Origin: Brasenia schreberi
Lineage: Eukaryota > Streptophyta > Magnoliopsida > Nymphaeales > Cabombaceae
Length of the DNA: 64,000 bases
Direction: 5' to 3'
NCBI GenBank assembly: GCA_036023115.1
Contig: JAYKKT010000091.1
Coordinates: 32,261,501 to 32,325,500 of the forward strand
Both the position numbers and the translations under genes were made by a program. This document shows positions 22,040 to 35,400 of the stretch, piece after piece (positions within the stretch are counted from its first letter, which is position 1; every line of letters starts with the position of its first letter). Under the pieces are notes generated by a model, which ran no database searches, had not been told where the DNA came from, and saw nothing but the letters and a program-made list of their open reading frames with translations.

Positions 22040-25000
22040 CAACAACAACAACAACAACTAAGCATTTTCCCATACTAGACGGGGTCAGCTACATGGATTC
22101 TTTGTTTCCACAGATCCCTATTATATGTCATGTTAGCAGTTAACTCACAATAAGCTAGATCATTCTTTATTGTTTCTTTCCAACACTTTTGTGGTCATCC
22201 TCTACCTCTTTTAATACTTTCCAAATTTAGTTTTTCATGCCTTTTTATAGGTTCTTCTTTTGATTTTCTTTCTATATGTTCAAACCATCTTAAACGATAT
22301 TCTCTCATTTTATCCTCTATTGGTGTCACTCCTAATTTGTTTCTAATAACCTCATTATGTATGCGGTCTTTTCTTGTATCACCACTCATCCATCTCAACA
22401 TCTTCATTTCTGTCACATACATCTTTTGTGCATGTTGATGATTAACTACCCAACACTCAGAACCATAAAACATGGCAGGTCTAATTGTTGCTTTATGATA
22501 TTTACCTTTTAACTTTAATAATATCTTCTTATCACAAATAATACCTGATGCTCCTATCCATTTTAACCAACTTGCACTAATTCTATATGTAACATCTCCA
22601 TCAATTCTTTCATCACTATGAAAAATTGACCCTAGGTATTTAAAATTGTCCTTTTGAAGATGCAATGTATGCCAATTTTAATTTTTATATTCTCTGAAGT
22701 AACCAAATGATCAAACTTACATTCCATATATCCTGTATTTATTCTACTAAGTCGGAAGCCTTTACTTTCTAATGTTTCTCTCCATAGTTCCAATTTTCTA
22801 TTAACTTTTTCCTTAGACTCCTCTACTAAGACAATGTCATCTATAAATAACATACAACAAGGTACTTATCCTGAATATGTTTTGTTAACTCATCAATCAC
22901 TATTATAAATAAATATGAACTTAAAGTTAATCCTTGATGTAACCTAATATTATCTTAAAAACTCCACTAACACAATGTCATCTATAAATAACATACACCA
23001 AGGTACTTATCCTGAATATGTTTTGTTAATTCATCAATCACTATTATAAATAAATATGGACTTAAAGTTAATCCTTGATGTAACCTAATATTATCTTAAA
23101 AAAAGTCTATCATTTCCAAGGTTTTTCAAAGAACATCTATTGATACCTTATCATAAGCTTTTTTTATATTAATAAATATCATGTGAAGGTCTTTCTTTTT
23201 TGCTCTAAAATGTTCTATAAGATATCTTAAAAGGTGAATCACTTTAATAGTAGATCTGTCTGACATGAATCCAAATTAGTTGTGTTGTACTTGATACTTG
23301 TCTTAACCTATGTTCGATAATTCTTTCCCATAATTTCATACTATGACTGATTAACTTGATACCCTGATAATTCTTACAATTATGAATGTCTCTCTTGTTC
23401 TTGTATATGGATATAAGTGTAGTCGCTCTTCGTTCTTCAGATATCTTTTGGTTTCTCCATATTTCATTAAATAGTCTTGTGAGCCAAGTGATTCTTGTCT
23501 CTCTTGGGATTTTCCAAACTTATATAGGAATATTGTCTGGTAATACAAATTATCACCCTTCATATGTTTAAGAGCATTTTTTATTTCATTCTTTTGAATA
23601 CGTCGGTAAAAATTATGGTTTATATATTTTTCTTGTTTTGCTAACTCTCCTAAGCTAATACTAATATCTTTATTTTCGTTAAAAAGCTTATAAAAATAGT
23701 TTTCTCATCTATTTCTTATATCATTATTTGTCACTAGAATTTTCTCATCCTCGTCTTTGATGCATCTAACAAAATTAAGATCCTTAGTTTTCTTATCTCT
23801 AGCCATAACTATCCTAAAAATATCTCTTTCATTCTTTTTTTACTTTTTATATAAATCCTTACAAATTTTAGCTTTTGCTTTACTAACGGCCTTTTTCGCT
23901 TTCTTCTTTCTTTCTTAAAAGCCTCTAAAGTTTCACTAGTATTCTTAGCATAATGTAATTTGTAACATGCCCTCTTTGTCTTGATTTTATCTTGTACCAC
24001 TTCACTCCACTTTTTGTGCTGGTACACCTCCTTTAGATTCACTTAATACATCTTTTGTCACTTTCCTAATATGTATAGCCATATTGTTCCACATATCACA
24101 AGGTGTACCAATATAATTCTAAGCATCTCCTTGAAGGACTTTTTGTTTAAATATACCTTCTTTCTCGCTTTTGAGGTTCTATCATTTAGTCTGAATAGCT
24201 CAATACACTCTTTTATTCTTTGTTCACTTTTTTACCTCTAAATATATAACTAAAAGTTGATGTTGGGTGGTTAAGCTTTCTCCTAGAATTACCTTGCAAT
24301 CTTTACAACACAATTTATCTTTTTTCCTACAAACAAAATAATCAATTTGTGTTTGTGATAATCCACTCTTATAAGTAACTAAATGTTCATCTTGTTTTTT
24401 GAAGATTTTATTGACTATAAAGAGATCAAATGTCATAGCAAAATTTAAAATTTTCCTACCTTCCTCATTTATATCCTCAAAACCAAAGTTTTCATGAATA
24501 CCTTGATAGTAGATGTATCTAATATAAATCCAAATTGGTTATGTGTTGTACTTGATACTTGTCTTAACCTACGTTCGATAATTCTTTCTCATAATTTCAT
24601 ACTATGGCTGATTAACTTGATACCCCTATAATTCTTACAATTATGAATGTCTCCCTTGTTCCTGTATGGATATAAGTGTAGTCACTCTCCATTTTTCAGA
24701 CATCTTTTGGTTTCTCCATATTTCATTAAATAGTCTTGTGAGCCAAGTGATTCTTATCTCTTTTGGGATTTTCCAAACTTATATAGGAATATTGTTTGGT
24801 AATACAAATTTACCACCCTCCTTATGTTTAAGAGCATTTTTTACTTCATTCTTTTGAATATGTCGGTAGAAATTATGGTTTATATACTTTTCTGATTTAG
24901 CTAACTCTCCTAAGCTAATACTAACATCTTTATTTTTAATAAAAAGCTTATAAAAATCATTTTTTCATCTATTTCTTATATCATCATTTGTCACTAGAAT

Positions 25001-26300
25001 TTTTTCATCATCTTTGTGCATCTAAAATAATTAAGATCTTTTCTTTTCTCTAGCCCTAGCTATCCTAAAAATATATCTTTCACCCTCTTTTGAGTTGAGT
25101 TTCTTTATATAAATCCTTACAAATTTTAGATTTTGCTTCACTAACGGCCTTTTCACTTCTTTCTTTACTTTCTTATAAGCATCTAAAGTTTCACTATTAT
25201 TCTTAGCATAATGTAATTTGTAAAATTCCCTCTTTGCCTTGATTTTATTTTGCACTACTTCACTCCACCACCAAGCTTCTTTTTGTACTGGTACACCTAG
25301 CACATCTTTTGCCACTTTCCTAATATGTATAGCCATATTGTTTCACATATCACAAGGTGTACCAACATAATTCCAAACATCTCCTTGAAGGATTTTCTTT
25401 TTAAATATATCTTCTTTCTCACTTTTGAGGTTCCACCATTTAGTCCGAATAGCTCGATGCACTCTTTTCTTCTTTGTCCAATTTTTATTTGTAAATCCAT
25501 AAATAAAAGTCGATGTTGGGTGGTTAAGCTTTCTCTTGGAATTACCTTACAATCTTTACAACATATCTTTTTTCCTACAAATAAAGTAATCAATTTGTGT
25601 TTGTGATAAACCACTCTTATAAGTAATTAAATGCTCATCTCATTTTTTTGAAGATTGTATTGACTATAAAGAAATCAAATGCCATAGCAAAATTTAAAAT
25701 ATCCTTGCCTTACTCATTTATATCCCCAAAACAAAAGTTTCCATGAATACCTTGATATCCTAGTGCCCTTTACTGACATGTCCATTTAAGTCACCTCCTA
25801 AACAAATCATCTCCCTTTGTGGAATCCTTTGAATCACCTTATCTAACTATTTCCAAAAGTTGTCTTTATACTATCTTCGAGTCCTACTTGGGGTGCGTAA
25901 GCACAAACTATATTCAAAACCTATGCTTCTAACACTAATTTTAACGTCATGATTCGGTCACCATATCGTTGTATGTCTACTACACTATCCTTTAAATTCT
26001 TATTTATGATAATATCAACTTTGTTTCGAGCCTTTTCCTTACCTGAGTACCATAATTTAAAACCTTTATCCTCTATCTCCTTTGCTTTTTCTCCAACCCA
26101 CTTTGCCGCTTATAAACATAGAATATGAGTCTTTCTCATAATCATAGTATCTACCATCTCCATTAGCTTACCGGATAATATTCCGATATTCCAAGAACCA
26201 ATATGAATCTTATTATCTACAACTAGCTTCCTTACCCCTGCATTCCTCCATATTGAAAATGCGGAGACTTTCTCTATAAATTATTCATTACATTCGGGAG
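22040..26300 (-). mobile_element. Near full-length RTE-like LINE with internal tandem duplications
   Basis: Read from 26.2 kb down: an endonuclease (EEP) start, SWNIGILSGKLMEMVDTMIM then KTHILCL and WVGEKAKE, the endonuclease C-part, linker, RT, and a C-terminal domain (22195-22665, with HQHAQKMYVTEMKMLRWMSG). It ends in the (GTT)n tail at 22041-22060. The catalytic box at 22632-22853 reads MLFIDDIVLVEE, both aspartates kept. Stops and frameshifts are many. A segment of about 1.26 kb is tandemly repeated (23247-24505 and 24506-25757), and a 141-bp-period repeat lies at about 22831-23100. Confidence 0.85.
23247..25757 (-). repeat. 1.26-kb tandem duplication inside the LINE
   Basis: The two units begin with the same ATAGTAGAT word at 23247 and 24506 and both end in GAATACCTTGATA. 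They stay alike throughout (for example TTGTACTTGATACTTGTCTT near both starts) with many point differences. Confidence 0.8.
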
Positions 26301-27780
26301 ACAATGTAGTGGGACTAACTTCTTTACCCACACACGTCTATAATGTGGGAACCCTCTTTGCAATTGATTTACTACATTCGATCGAAAATGTAGTGGCCTT
26401 GCTTACTTATCACTGCATTCGGGCTCTGCAGCACAGCACTAGGCAGGAATGCCCCAAAGCAATGCTCATAATTTGTGTAATTCATGATATAAAAATCTGA
26501 CAAAGTTTTACGTTAGCCGTCGGAAGCCTAACACAACCCTCCTTTATCCGGGCTTGGGACAGACAATGCAAGGGTGATCCCTTACATGAGCGGAGTTGAA
26601 AATTTGCAAAAGCCCATTTGAAAATTTTTAAAACCCCGCCCCGCTTGAGCATGAAGTCTGGCCTCACCCGAAACTAGTTTGTGGATCCGCACTAATCAAA
26701 CTGGTCCCCATTCAGTTCGTGTCATGGCTTAGTGTCCTGATTCACCAAGGTTCTCATTTAAATTTTCTTCGGTTTTATTTGAAAATTCATGAAACAAAGG
26801 TGGGATTTTGAAACCTGTACAGGAAAATGATTTGAAACCACTAGTTATGGCTACTTGTCTTGAGTCCGGTTCATATTCAGTTACGTCATGGGTGGAACCG
26901 GAACTGAACCCCAGGGCTCATTACTTCTCGTTCAATTTAACCAAGCGTTGAAACTATGGTTAAACAAGGAAAAATCAATACGATTGCTGCTCCTCCGCAG
27001 TATGTTTTGATCGTAGCATTGTCAGTGTCAAAGTGGATACTATAACTGTTGGATTGAAGGTGAGGACGAATATATTATATATGATTGCTTACTATATTCA
27101 TAAGAGAGAGAGATTACGATTTTATCAGATCTTCTAATCAATCAGAGTTCTTTATATAGAGCTTTAAAGTATATAATTATATTTCATATGATATATTCAA
27201 CAAAGTAAAAACTAAGAAACGTTTTCAGGATTAGCATACTTGCTTTTAGGATCCCCAACAGGATAGATCAAAGAAAGAAGCTGTCATCAGTTTTGCTATT
27301 CTCATCAAAAGAGGAAAGAACAGTCTTTTGTTTTGCTATTGTAGAACTCAGACAAACTGGACCTCGAGAGTTGGAACACTCCCAACATAAAACTCAGATC
27401 TCAAGGCCTGCGCTGGCGCCAACCGGAATATGGACTTGATCACAACTGTTTACTTACAACCTTATCTAAGAATTTGGGTTGCAGCATAAAGTATGTCACA
27501 CCAATGACGAAAATAAAATATTTACTAGGATCTAATATTGCTTTCAAACTCAAATGCTTGCCTACCATATTCCCTGTAAAGCTTTAATGTGCAAATCTTG
27601 GGATGAATACTACAGAGGCAAGATTATTGTGATGTGCGTGTTTTTGTGTATGTGTGTGTTTTAACGTTTGAGACATTGAAGTTAAGAGAAATATCTTATG
27701 GTAAAAGGAAATGAAAATGTAAATTAAGCTCCATTCTGCAGAAAACCTCACCATTTGCATTCATGGTCTTAAAACATACA
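26301..27780. other. Intergenic DNA with LINE 5' and CCGGTT-family debris
   Basis: 26300-26470 repeats words such as CATTCGGGAGACAATGTAG and CATTCGATCGAAAATGTAGT, perhaps the LINE 5' untranslated part. 26690-26960 contains TCCGGTTCATATTCAGT and GGTGGAACCGGAACTGAACC, like the CCGGTT-rich family. The rest is AT-rich, with no convincing frame. Confidence 0.35.
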
Positions 27781-28167
27781 TTGTCATGTACCACACAAAA
27801 GTAAGCCTTCCATTATACAGATGACAACAATAGACTGTATGCCCTTCAGAAGGAAAAAAGTAGCTGCCCTCAAAAAACAAAGAAAAAGAAAAAGAAAACC
27901 AAAACCAAAATCAATTTTGGACAAAAGGCACATTTGCTGAAGTATATACAAACCTATCCAATCGAAGCATGAAACGAAACCAAACCTGGCGTGCATACTA
28001 CCATCAATAACTGTCATATGAACATTCTTATGGCTATACCCATCAACTGAAGAAGCCAAGACAAACAATACATGGAGTAATCAACTCAGACGAGAAAAGA
28101 ACCCACAAAACCCCTTCCATTTTGCCAGAAGAAGACCATGTTGGCTCGAAATATCATTAATAACGTC
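27781..28167 (-). other. Probable 3' untranslated region of the TRM-like gene
   Basis: Follows the TGA at 28168-28170 on the minus strand. It is AT-rich and non-coding, with a run of GGTTTTCTTTTTC-like sequence. No poly(A) site was assigned. Confidence 0.4.
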
Positions 28168-31100
28168 TCAGCTTGCAAGTTCAATTGCTGTCTCTTGTAT
28201 TAAATCTTCCAACAGGGCAACTTCGATATCAATGCCTATGCTTTCTGCACAGCATGTGAGATCCATCCACCTGCTGTCTTTCGCAAGATCCCTTCCCACA
28301 ATCTCTTCCAGGGTTCGTGATGCTTGGGAGTGCATAGAAAGATGCCATTTTGTGCCCGTCCATATGTCTTCAAGGAGGTGCTCTCCCCACAGAATAGGCA
28401 GGACAGGAGGTAGAGAACATGAAAAGCCACTACGGAAAGCTGCACGTCTGTTGGAGATCTCCAAAAGGACCTCATTGACAATATCAAAGAGAAGAAGCTG
28501 ATCAACTGAAACTTCACCAGGTGGATCTATGAGAAGAAATAAAGATTGGTGCAGAGGTTGGTCTGATGAATCGATGCTTGCAACGAAATCCTTACTGCCA
28601 GTAAAGTTAGAAGCCTCCAACAATGATTTGACATACTCAAACTCTACTCCTTTTTCCTCTTCATACCTTTTACATGTCATTTTCGATTCACTGCGAAATA
28701 TAGACCTAGAAGTGGGTAAACTATCGAATACTTGAGAATCTTCCATTTCTTCAAAATTAATTTTCCGAGGGTAGATAAGAAGAGTCTCTGAGGTAGAATG
28801 CAGAGAAGCAATGATAGTGTTAGTTTAGAGCTAAATTGGTTGCATATTTCTATTTTGATAACAGGCATACCTTGTTGAGTAGGGGTCTCAATCTCAGGGC
28901 TTGAAAGATCTAACAAAGCTGGTTCCAAAACCGAAACTGGACTTGGTTCATGTGGTTTCTCACAGACATTCTGTGACAGCACAGCTTGTTCCAAACATTC
29001 ACAAGAAGAAGGATGTACTGGCGATCTTATATCTGTGACAGAATCCTACAGTAACATGGTAAACATAAAATAAGAATGATGGTAAAAGAGGAAACACTGA
29101 TCAGACAACAATCCTTTCCATCCAATTGGACTCCTTTGAAGAGCTCTGACCAACATGTGGATTATGAAGACCCTGTTAATGGTCCTTATTCAATTACAGT
29201 ACTTTGAAGAGATCTGTACCAAATTGTAGATTATAATAACTCCCTGTTAAATGATCTATGTTGGTCTGTGAACTAACAAGATGGAGGCCTAACAAAAGCA
29301 CTATGATTTCAAAATCCACCAAGATTGATATAGTTTGATAACAGGAAGCAGTACATAGTAATTACCGGAATCGAGCTTTCCACATTGGCAATGTTCTCCA
29401 TTCGCTCTGGTGGGGAACAGATACATAAGTCTGGAAGAGGTCTACATTGCTCCTCTACAAAATCAGTTGGAGAATCAGCAGGATTAAGTTGGTTGATTTC
29501 TTCCTCACCAGTGTTCACCGGTTCAATTTTCTGTTCATCATCTGCATAAGCATCTCCATAGTGAAGGCACAAACCTCAAAACTGAAAACTCCAAAAAGTA
29601 AAAAGTTACGAAGACGACACAAAAGAAGAAAAATACCTCCTGTTACTTGTATAACGGTGCAGGTCAACTCCTCTGCCGAATTGTCATCTTGAATTCCATC
29701 AGTATATCTTCTACCCAAGTTCAAGTCTTGAATAGCCATACTTGCACCATCAACTCCAGTGCTGGCAGATACCTCATTCACCACTCGGACAGGGTTTCCC
29801 AATGCCAAATCCTGCATTTGTGACCCCCTGCATTCAGGATTTTGCAGGGAAGAGAACTCCAGACCAACCCGTTCACTGTGAGATGTTTGGATCTCCTCAG
29901 AGAAGTCTGTCCGAGGACTTAACCTGGGGGACAACAAAATGTGGTCTGGCAGGGAAAGGACTCTTCCTAAGGTTCTACTAGTGGGCTTGGTGGACAAAGT
30001 TTCAACAGCATCCCTTGCACTCAATATTTCATATATATGCCTTCTACCTTCTCTGGTAGCAGCCGTTTCTCTAGGCTGTGTTAGTGAACGAGAGTATGCC
30101 ATGTTCTTATTTTCAAGGAAACTGCATCCACGAGTTGACAACTCATCAACAGTGGTCGTTTGAGGCCTCAAAGGCCTCCAACTTTTCTGTCTCCAGCTTT
30201 CTCTTCCCAAGACTCTACTTGTTCTTTCAGGAAGTTTAGAAGGTTCACCTTCTACGTGTCTCCCAGACAGGCTTTTGCTCATCTCTTCAGAACTTTGAGA
30301 TCCATATGGAATTCTGTGGAGAACATCATCCATAGATATGTGATGCCACTGTACTTTCGCATCAGATATTGCTAGTCTAAGCTTCCTTTTGATCTCTTTA
30401 AGAGAGAAGGGAGATGAGAGTTTCTCTTTCTCTTGATTTCCCAGATCATGTTCTCTTTCTTGATTTCCTACATCCTGTTGAGATCGTAGATAAGAGCTCG
30501 AGCTGGTTAAACTCATATTATCCGAGACAGAAGGTGTCCCTGGTTTCAGAATAACTATCTTAGTTGAATTCTGAGACATATCACTGCCCCTTAATGATGA
30601 GCCTCCTCCCCATAACTTATGCCTCATTCTAGAATACCGATGGAGATTTTGCTTGCTATGCTCTCTCTCTCCGTTGTCCTCGGAGTGCTCAGTCCTTTCT
30701 GAAGACCTGCTTGATTTTGCTGGTAACAGTTGATCCAGTTCAGCATTTCTTAAACCTTGAATGTGCTTCACCAAAAGTGAGTTACGATCTTGCAGGAGTT
30801 TGACAAATAGTTCTTTATTTGAATCCAAAATCTCCAATGCATCCATAAATTCTTTGAGATGTTGGGACCCATCCTCAATGAGGTCTCCTGTATCATAAGA
30901 TTTATGGTACACAAAAGATTCTGTTTCTCCATCTACTTTACCCTTCGCGTCATCAGAAGGATCACACATTTTTATTTTCACTAACTCTGATACCTGACGT
31001 GTATACCAATTGTAGAATCCCTCCAAAGATGTCGCTTGGTCAATAGTACCAATAAATTGTTCCATAGGATTCGGGTGAAAAGTACCATCAAGTTTCTTCA

Positions 31101-32464
31101 ACCTTGAAGCCTCTGCATCATCTGATTGAAGATCATGCACTACTTTAGAAGTCCTAAATTTCTGTTTCTGGTGGACTTTGGATTGGCTCCTTTCTGAGGT
31201 TGAGAAACAATCCCCACGGTTGTCATTGATCATTTCATTAGCTATGAGCGTTTTCATAGGCATCTGACCAGTACTTGCGCTGGAAGATCTGGGTTCGTCT
31301 AGCACTCTAGCATCCTGACACACAAAAACAGTCAGATGGATCTGTCAGTTTGAAGGTGCCTTAGAATAATCCAAGATCACTGTTTAAAAAGGGAAGCTAC
31401 TTCTTGAGAAGTGGGGAACCACAAACTTTCAAACGAGTTTAAAGAGGTACGGCCATGAAGCGTTATAGGTTTGAAGATCCTGATTAGCAAATTAAGAAAA
31501 GCAGGAAAAAAAAGGACCTTCAGCAGTATCCCATCTAGGATTATCTTAGAAACACTTGTATACTGCAAAGAGTAACAACCCAAGTACAGACTGATTTTAT
31601 GCAATTCGTGCAAGCATTTCTTTGCAAGTATCATCTAGCACCTAAGTTTGGAACTTTGTTAAACCACGTCACCAGGATGGAGAATAACTAAGGTTGAAAC
31701 TTCCATATTCTGAAATAATGAAATCTCAATGATAAGAAGAACCAGAGAAAAGTATTCTGATAATCATACCACTACATCATCAACTGAGGAGCAACTTTCC
31801 TTATGCCTTCTACTATTGCCAGTTAGCCTTTTCCTCGAATGCCTGGTACCTGCGACGAAGCAAGAACAGCTCATGAACAAGAAGCGGAAAGACTCGGTTG
31901 TTCCATAATTGAACGACAATTTTCATTACCTATACATTTTTTGACCCGGCACAATTTGAAGCATCAAGAAGGAAGGGAAAACTCACAAAATAATACAACC
32001 GCTCAAGATTTGATAAACAAAGTTCAATGTAAATATACAAACACAGACCAAGTTTCTAAATTACTATTCATAAATATATTGCATTTTCATAAACATAGTC
32101 CTTGTTAAACAAAGAAATAATCACTCAATTAAAAAAAATCCATACAGATACCAAGAGAGTTTGACAAGTCCCACATAAAACCTTTCATGTTTTCATCCGC
32201 TGAGGATGTAAAATACAAGGATAATGATGAAACAACAATTTTACTAATTGTAGACTGAGTCACACACTAAATAACTATACCATCCAAGATTTTCATCTTA
32301 CCAACAGCCATACTAATACCATCTCCATGTCTCCGGTCTGAAAGCAACCTTTGCGTGGAATAACTCTGGCGGAAATCAAAAATTCTGAATAAACCCCATA
32401 TGCATCCAGGTTGCTGTTTCTCAGGACGAATGGAGTGCTTCTGGGTTGAATTCTGCTTCATCAT
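28168..32464 (-). CDS. TRM-like protein with C-terminal DUF4378 domain, six coding exons
   Basis: Coding exons in order: 32302-32464, 31770-31849, 29637-31314, 29366-29541, 28871-29045, 28168-28787. All are GT-AG and the phases fit, giving 963 residues and a TGA. The N-terminal QQPGCIWGLFRIFDF block, a TKIVILKPGTPS motif near the middle, FSLKEIKRKLRLAISDAK, PSPVSVLEPALLD, and the DUF4378 region (GVEFEYVKSLLEASNF, LLLFDIVNEVLLEI, then IEVALLEDLIQETAIELA at the end) match the plant TRM/DUF4378 family. TRM proteins are known as partners of TON1, and some place TON1-PP2A complexes on cortical microtubules; whether this member does is inference. The middle is long, charged and probably disordered. 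The start is the first of two methionines at 32464, as the reading frame upstream in the same exon (to 32506) has none. Older automatic annotations sometimes carry a misleading GPI-transferase subunit name for this family. Confidence 0.9.
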
Positions 32465-35400
32465 ACTTTCTTCAGAACACGCGGAGGGTAGCGAACAATA
32501 CTCGACCTAAATATGAAACGAATGACCAGACAGGTCAGCAGTATTCTTACGATTAATGTGAGAGAAAAGTGAATCTTTCCATGAACATCAAACCAATTAG
32601 GCACTGAAACAGTTCCAAATGATGAACCATTATGCATTGTACTGAATGCACAAGAATAACTAATGTTTCACACTTATAAACATGACTTTCAAAGACTCAG
32701 AAGCTAACACTTCGTAAGAAACTTCCAGATAAAAGCCTGAAGAGTTCCAGAAATTGGCCGAAACATGAAATTTCCAAGGAAATGGAAACTACATTCCCAT
32801 GGTTAATTCCTATTTCAGTAAACATCGATAATTGAGCTGATTAGATAAAGATGTTAAGATCTTCCTTACTCCAAAAGTTTGTCCTTGTATAGCTTCATAT
32901 GTATTGCAACTATCATGACTAACGTTGAAATCCAGTCAAACATGTTGAATAACAAATGATGAAAAACAATCAAAATAGTGTAGACGGTGAACACTCAAAT
33001 CCAGTAAAATTAAATTGTTTAAAATGTGTACAATGTAGAAAAGGTCACACACAATTTAAACAATGAAAAACAATCAATCAATTTCTGAAAAAAGTGGAGT
33101 TACAAGGGGTGAGGGCCAGCGCATTCCTTGGCAGCCACCCTCTCTCTCTCCTCTCTTTCACTCGAGTCTCCCAATAGTGTAGGGTTTCATTTTATAATAC
33201 TTTCTAACTTGAATTCAAAATATGCCCCTACTTAGTAAGTATTACACCATGCAGCTCCTATTGGATCAGATATGGATCCAATAGGAGATGAGTACAGTTC
33301 CTTTACTGTTCTTCAACATACAATATATTCATATACACATATATGTAAATATATATATATATATAATTTTTCATATATCAATGCAAATTGGATAAAATGG
33401 AGCGGTGTGATATCACTAGAATTGAAAGGAAATATCATATGATACAACAACCATCTTATTGCTGCAATGCTCATGGCCCCAAGTGTTGGGAAATGATCTA
33501 CAACATGTGCAAAGGATGTCCACAGCAGCAACAAAGATGTCATGGATGTGCCACCATACATGTTAAGACTGGATCCTCAATGAGGTTATGACGGAAAAAA
33601 CAATAGAAAATAATATGAAGCATCTGGTTTAGACATTTGTAGAGGTGGCTAGATGTAGCTTCCATTACAAGATGTAAGTGATACAGTTTTAGTTGCCAAA
33701 CACGATAAAAGTTTCTTCTTAGAAGGCCCTAAAAGTGTTGGAAGGAGATGATAAAATATAAAGTTTCTTTCTTAGAGTTAAAATGATAATGCCAAACACG
33801 ATACAACACAATAGCTTATAAGAAACCATAGAGCCAAACCCTACTTGGTGGAGATAAGAGTTGGCTTTGGTTTTAGTTATCATACATTGAGGATCGCTCC
33901 TATCCAAGCACCTATATTGTAATACTGGGAACATGTATGTCTAGCATGTTTTATACCTTGTCATACAATACAGCCTGTATCATACAAGATAGGTGTGTTT
34001 TCTACCTTTTTATCATTAGTGAGAGGGGTTTTTGGGACCCCCAGAAATGCAAGATGGCTTATTTTTGAACCCTCATTCTCAATAAAACCATTTCTGGACA
34101 TGGATTCTATTATTTTCTCATGAAATCTCTCCACGAATTGGGGTTTTTGAGAAGTTGAGCCCTTGTTTCGGATGCAATCATTTTTCAAGCTTTTAGCACA
34201 AAATCATTGAAACTCACCTGCCCACAACTGTTTTTACGTTTTAATCACAAAACCAGCACAGAGATTTGGTAATTCTGTTGACCCTTGTTTTTTCCAGATT
34301 TTGGGAGGATCATACATATTTATGATGTCTTTTGATAGAGATCCAGATTAGTACTGTTGCAAGCTCGATTTGAAGGTAATTATATTATTAATGCATGCAA
34401 ATCTCACGGTACTTTCATGGAAGATCTTGTTTGTTAAGCACCATGTCACATAGATGAAAAAGCATGTGAAGTCATGTCTAAGGATGATAGAACCCTGGAG
34501 GTGTGAAATGCTCAAGGTCTGAAACCTTCAGAACTGGGAAAAAGTCATACAGAAAAGGAATATGAGGATGACGATGATGATACCAATGATTGAGAGCTTG
34601 CGATTTATTTGATGTTCTTTTGTTATGCATATAGAAGAAACTAATGAACAATGATTAGTGTGATGCTTGAAACTTTGAAGATTGCTTACGAGTGTTTCTT
34701 TCTTGACTTCATTACTAATTGCTCTAACAACACTCTTCTAACACAAAAACTATAGTGTGTTTTGTATTATATTTGATCACTTGGGTGTTGTTAACAATAT
34801 CTGACTTTTCTATTTTTTCTGAATTATATATTTGATTTTGATTTTGATACTTTATCTTTTCCTTCATTAAGTCCAGAAAAATGTAATATACAGTGTATTG
34901 ATACCCTATGCAATACAAAGCCCAATACGCTATTCAAAAGATTGATCTAGACCTCACAGGAATTATAGCGCTTCATCATCAGCTGTTTCAAATACATCTT
35001 CCGGCATAAATTTATCAACTATACAGCCGTTTCACGTTTATGCAGAGTATATTTGCCTGAAAACATGGCCTCTGAGGAGGGCCGCGATAGATTGACCAAG
35101 GCCTCTTCTTGGAGCATATTTTCGCAAAGAAAAGCCTATAAACTAGAAAACAACAACAAGATACTTGTAGCATAAGAAGACTTCATGGTAGTCATGGTAC
35201 TAGAATCAGATACTTGCTTGTTTTCTGAGAGGAATAAGAATCGGATACATTAATAGAAAAGAACTAACCAACAACCAAAAGAACATTATAGTAAAGTGTC
35301 GTGTCTTATGCCACAAAGAAAATTCATATAGAACACGATTTTCACAAGTGAAAACCCTACAAACTGGAGTCAGAAAAAAAAAATTCCAGCACATAAATCA

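Noticed and set aside
22831..23100. CRISPR-like tandem repeats
   Set aside because: Only two long units with diverged sequence inside a LINE, in a plant genome; no spacers and no cas genes.
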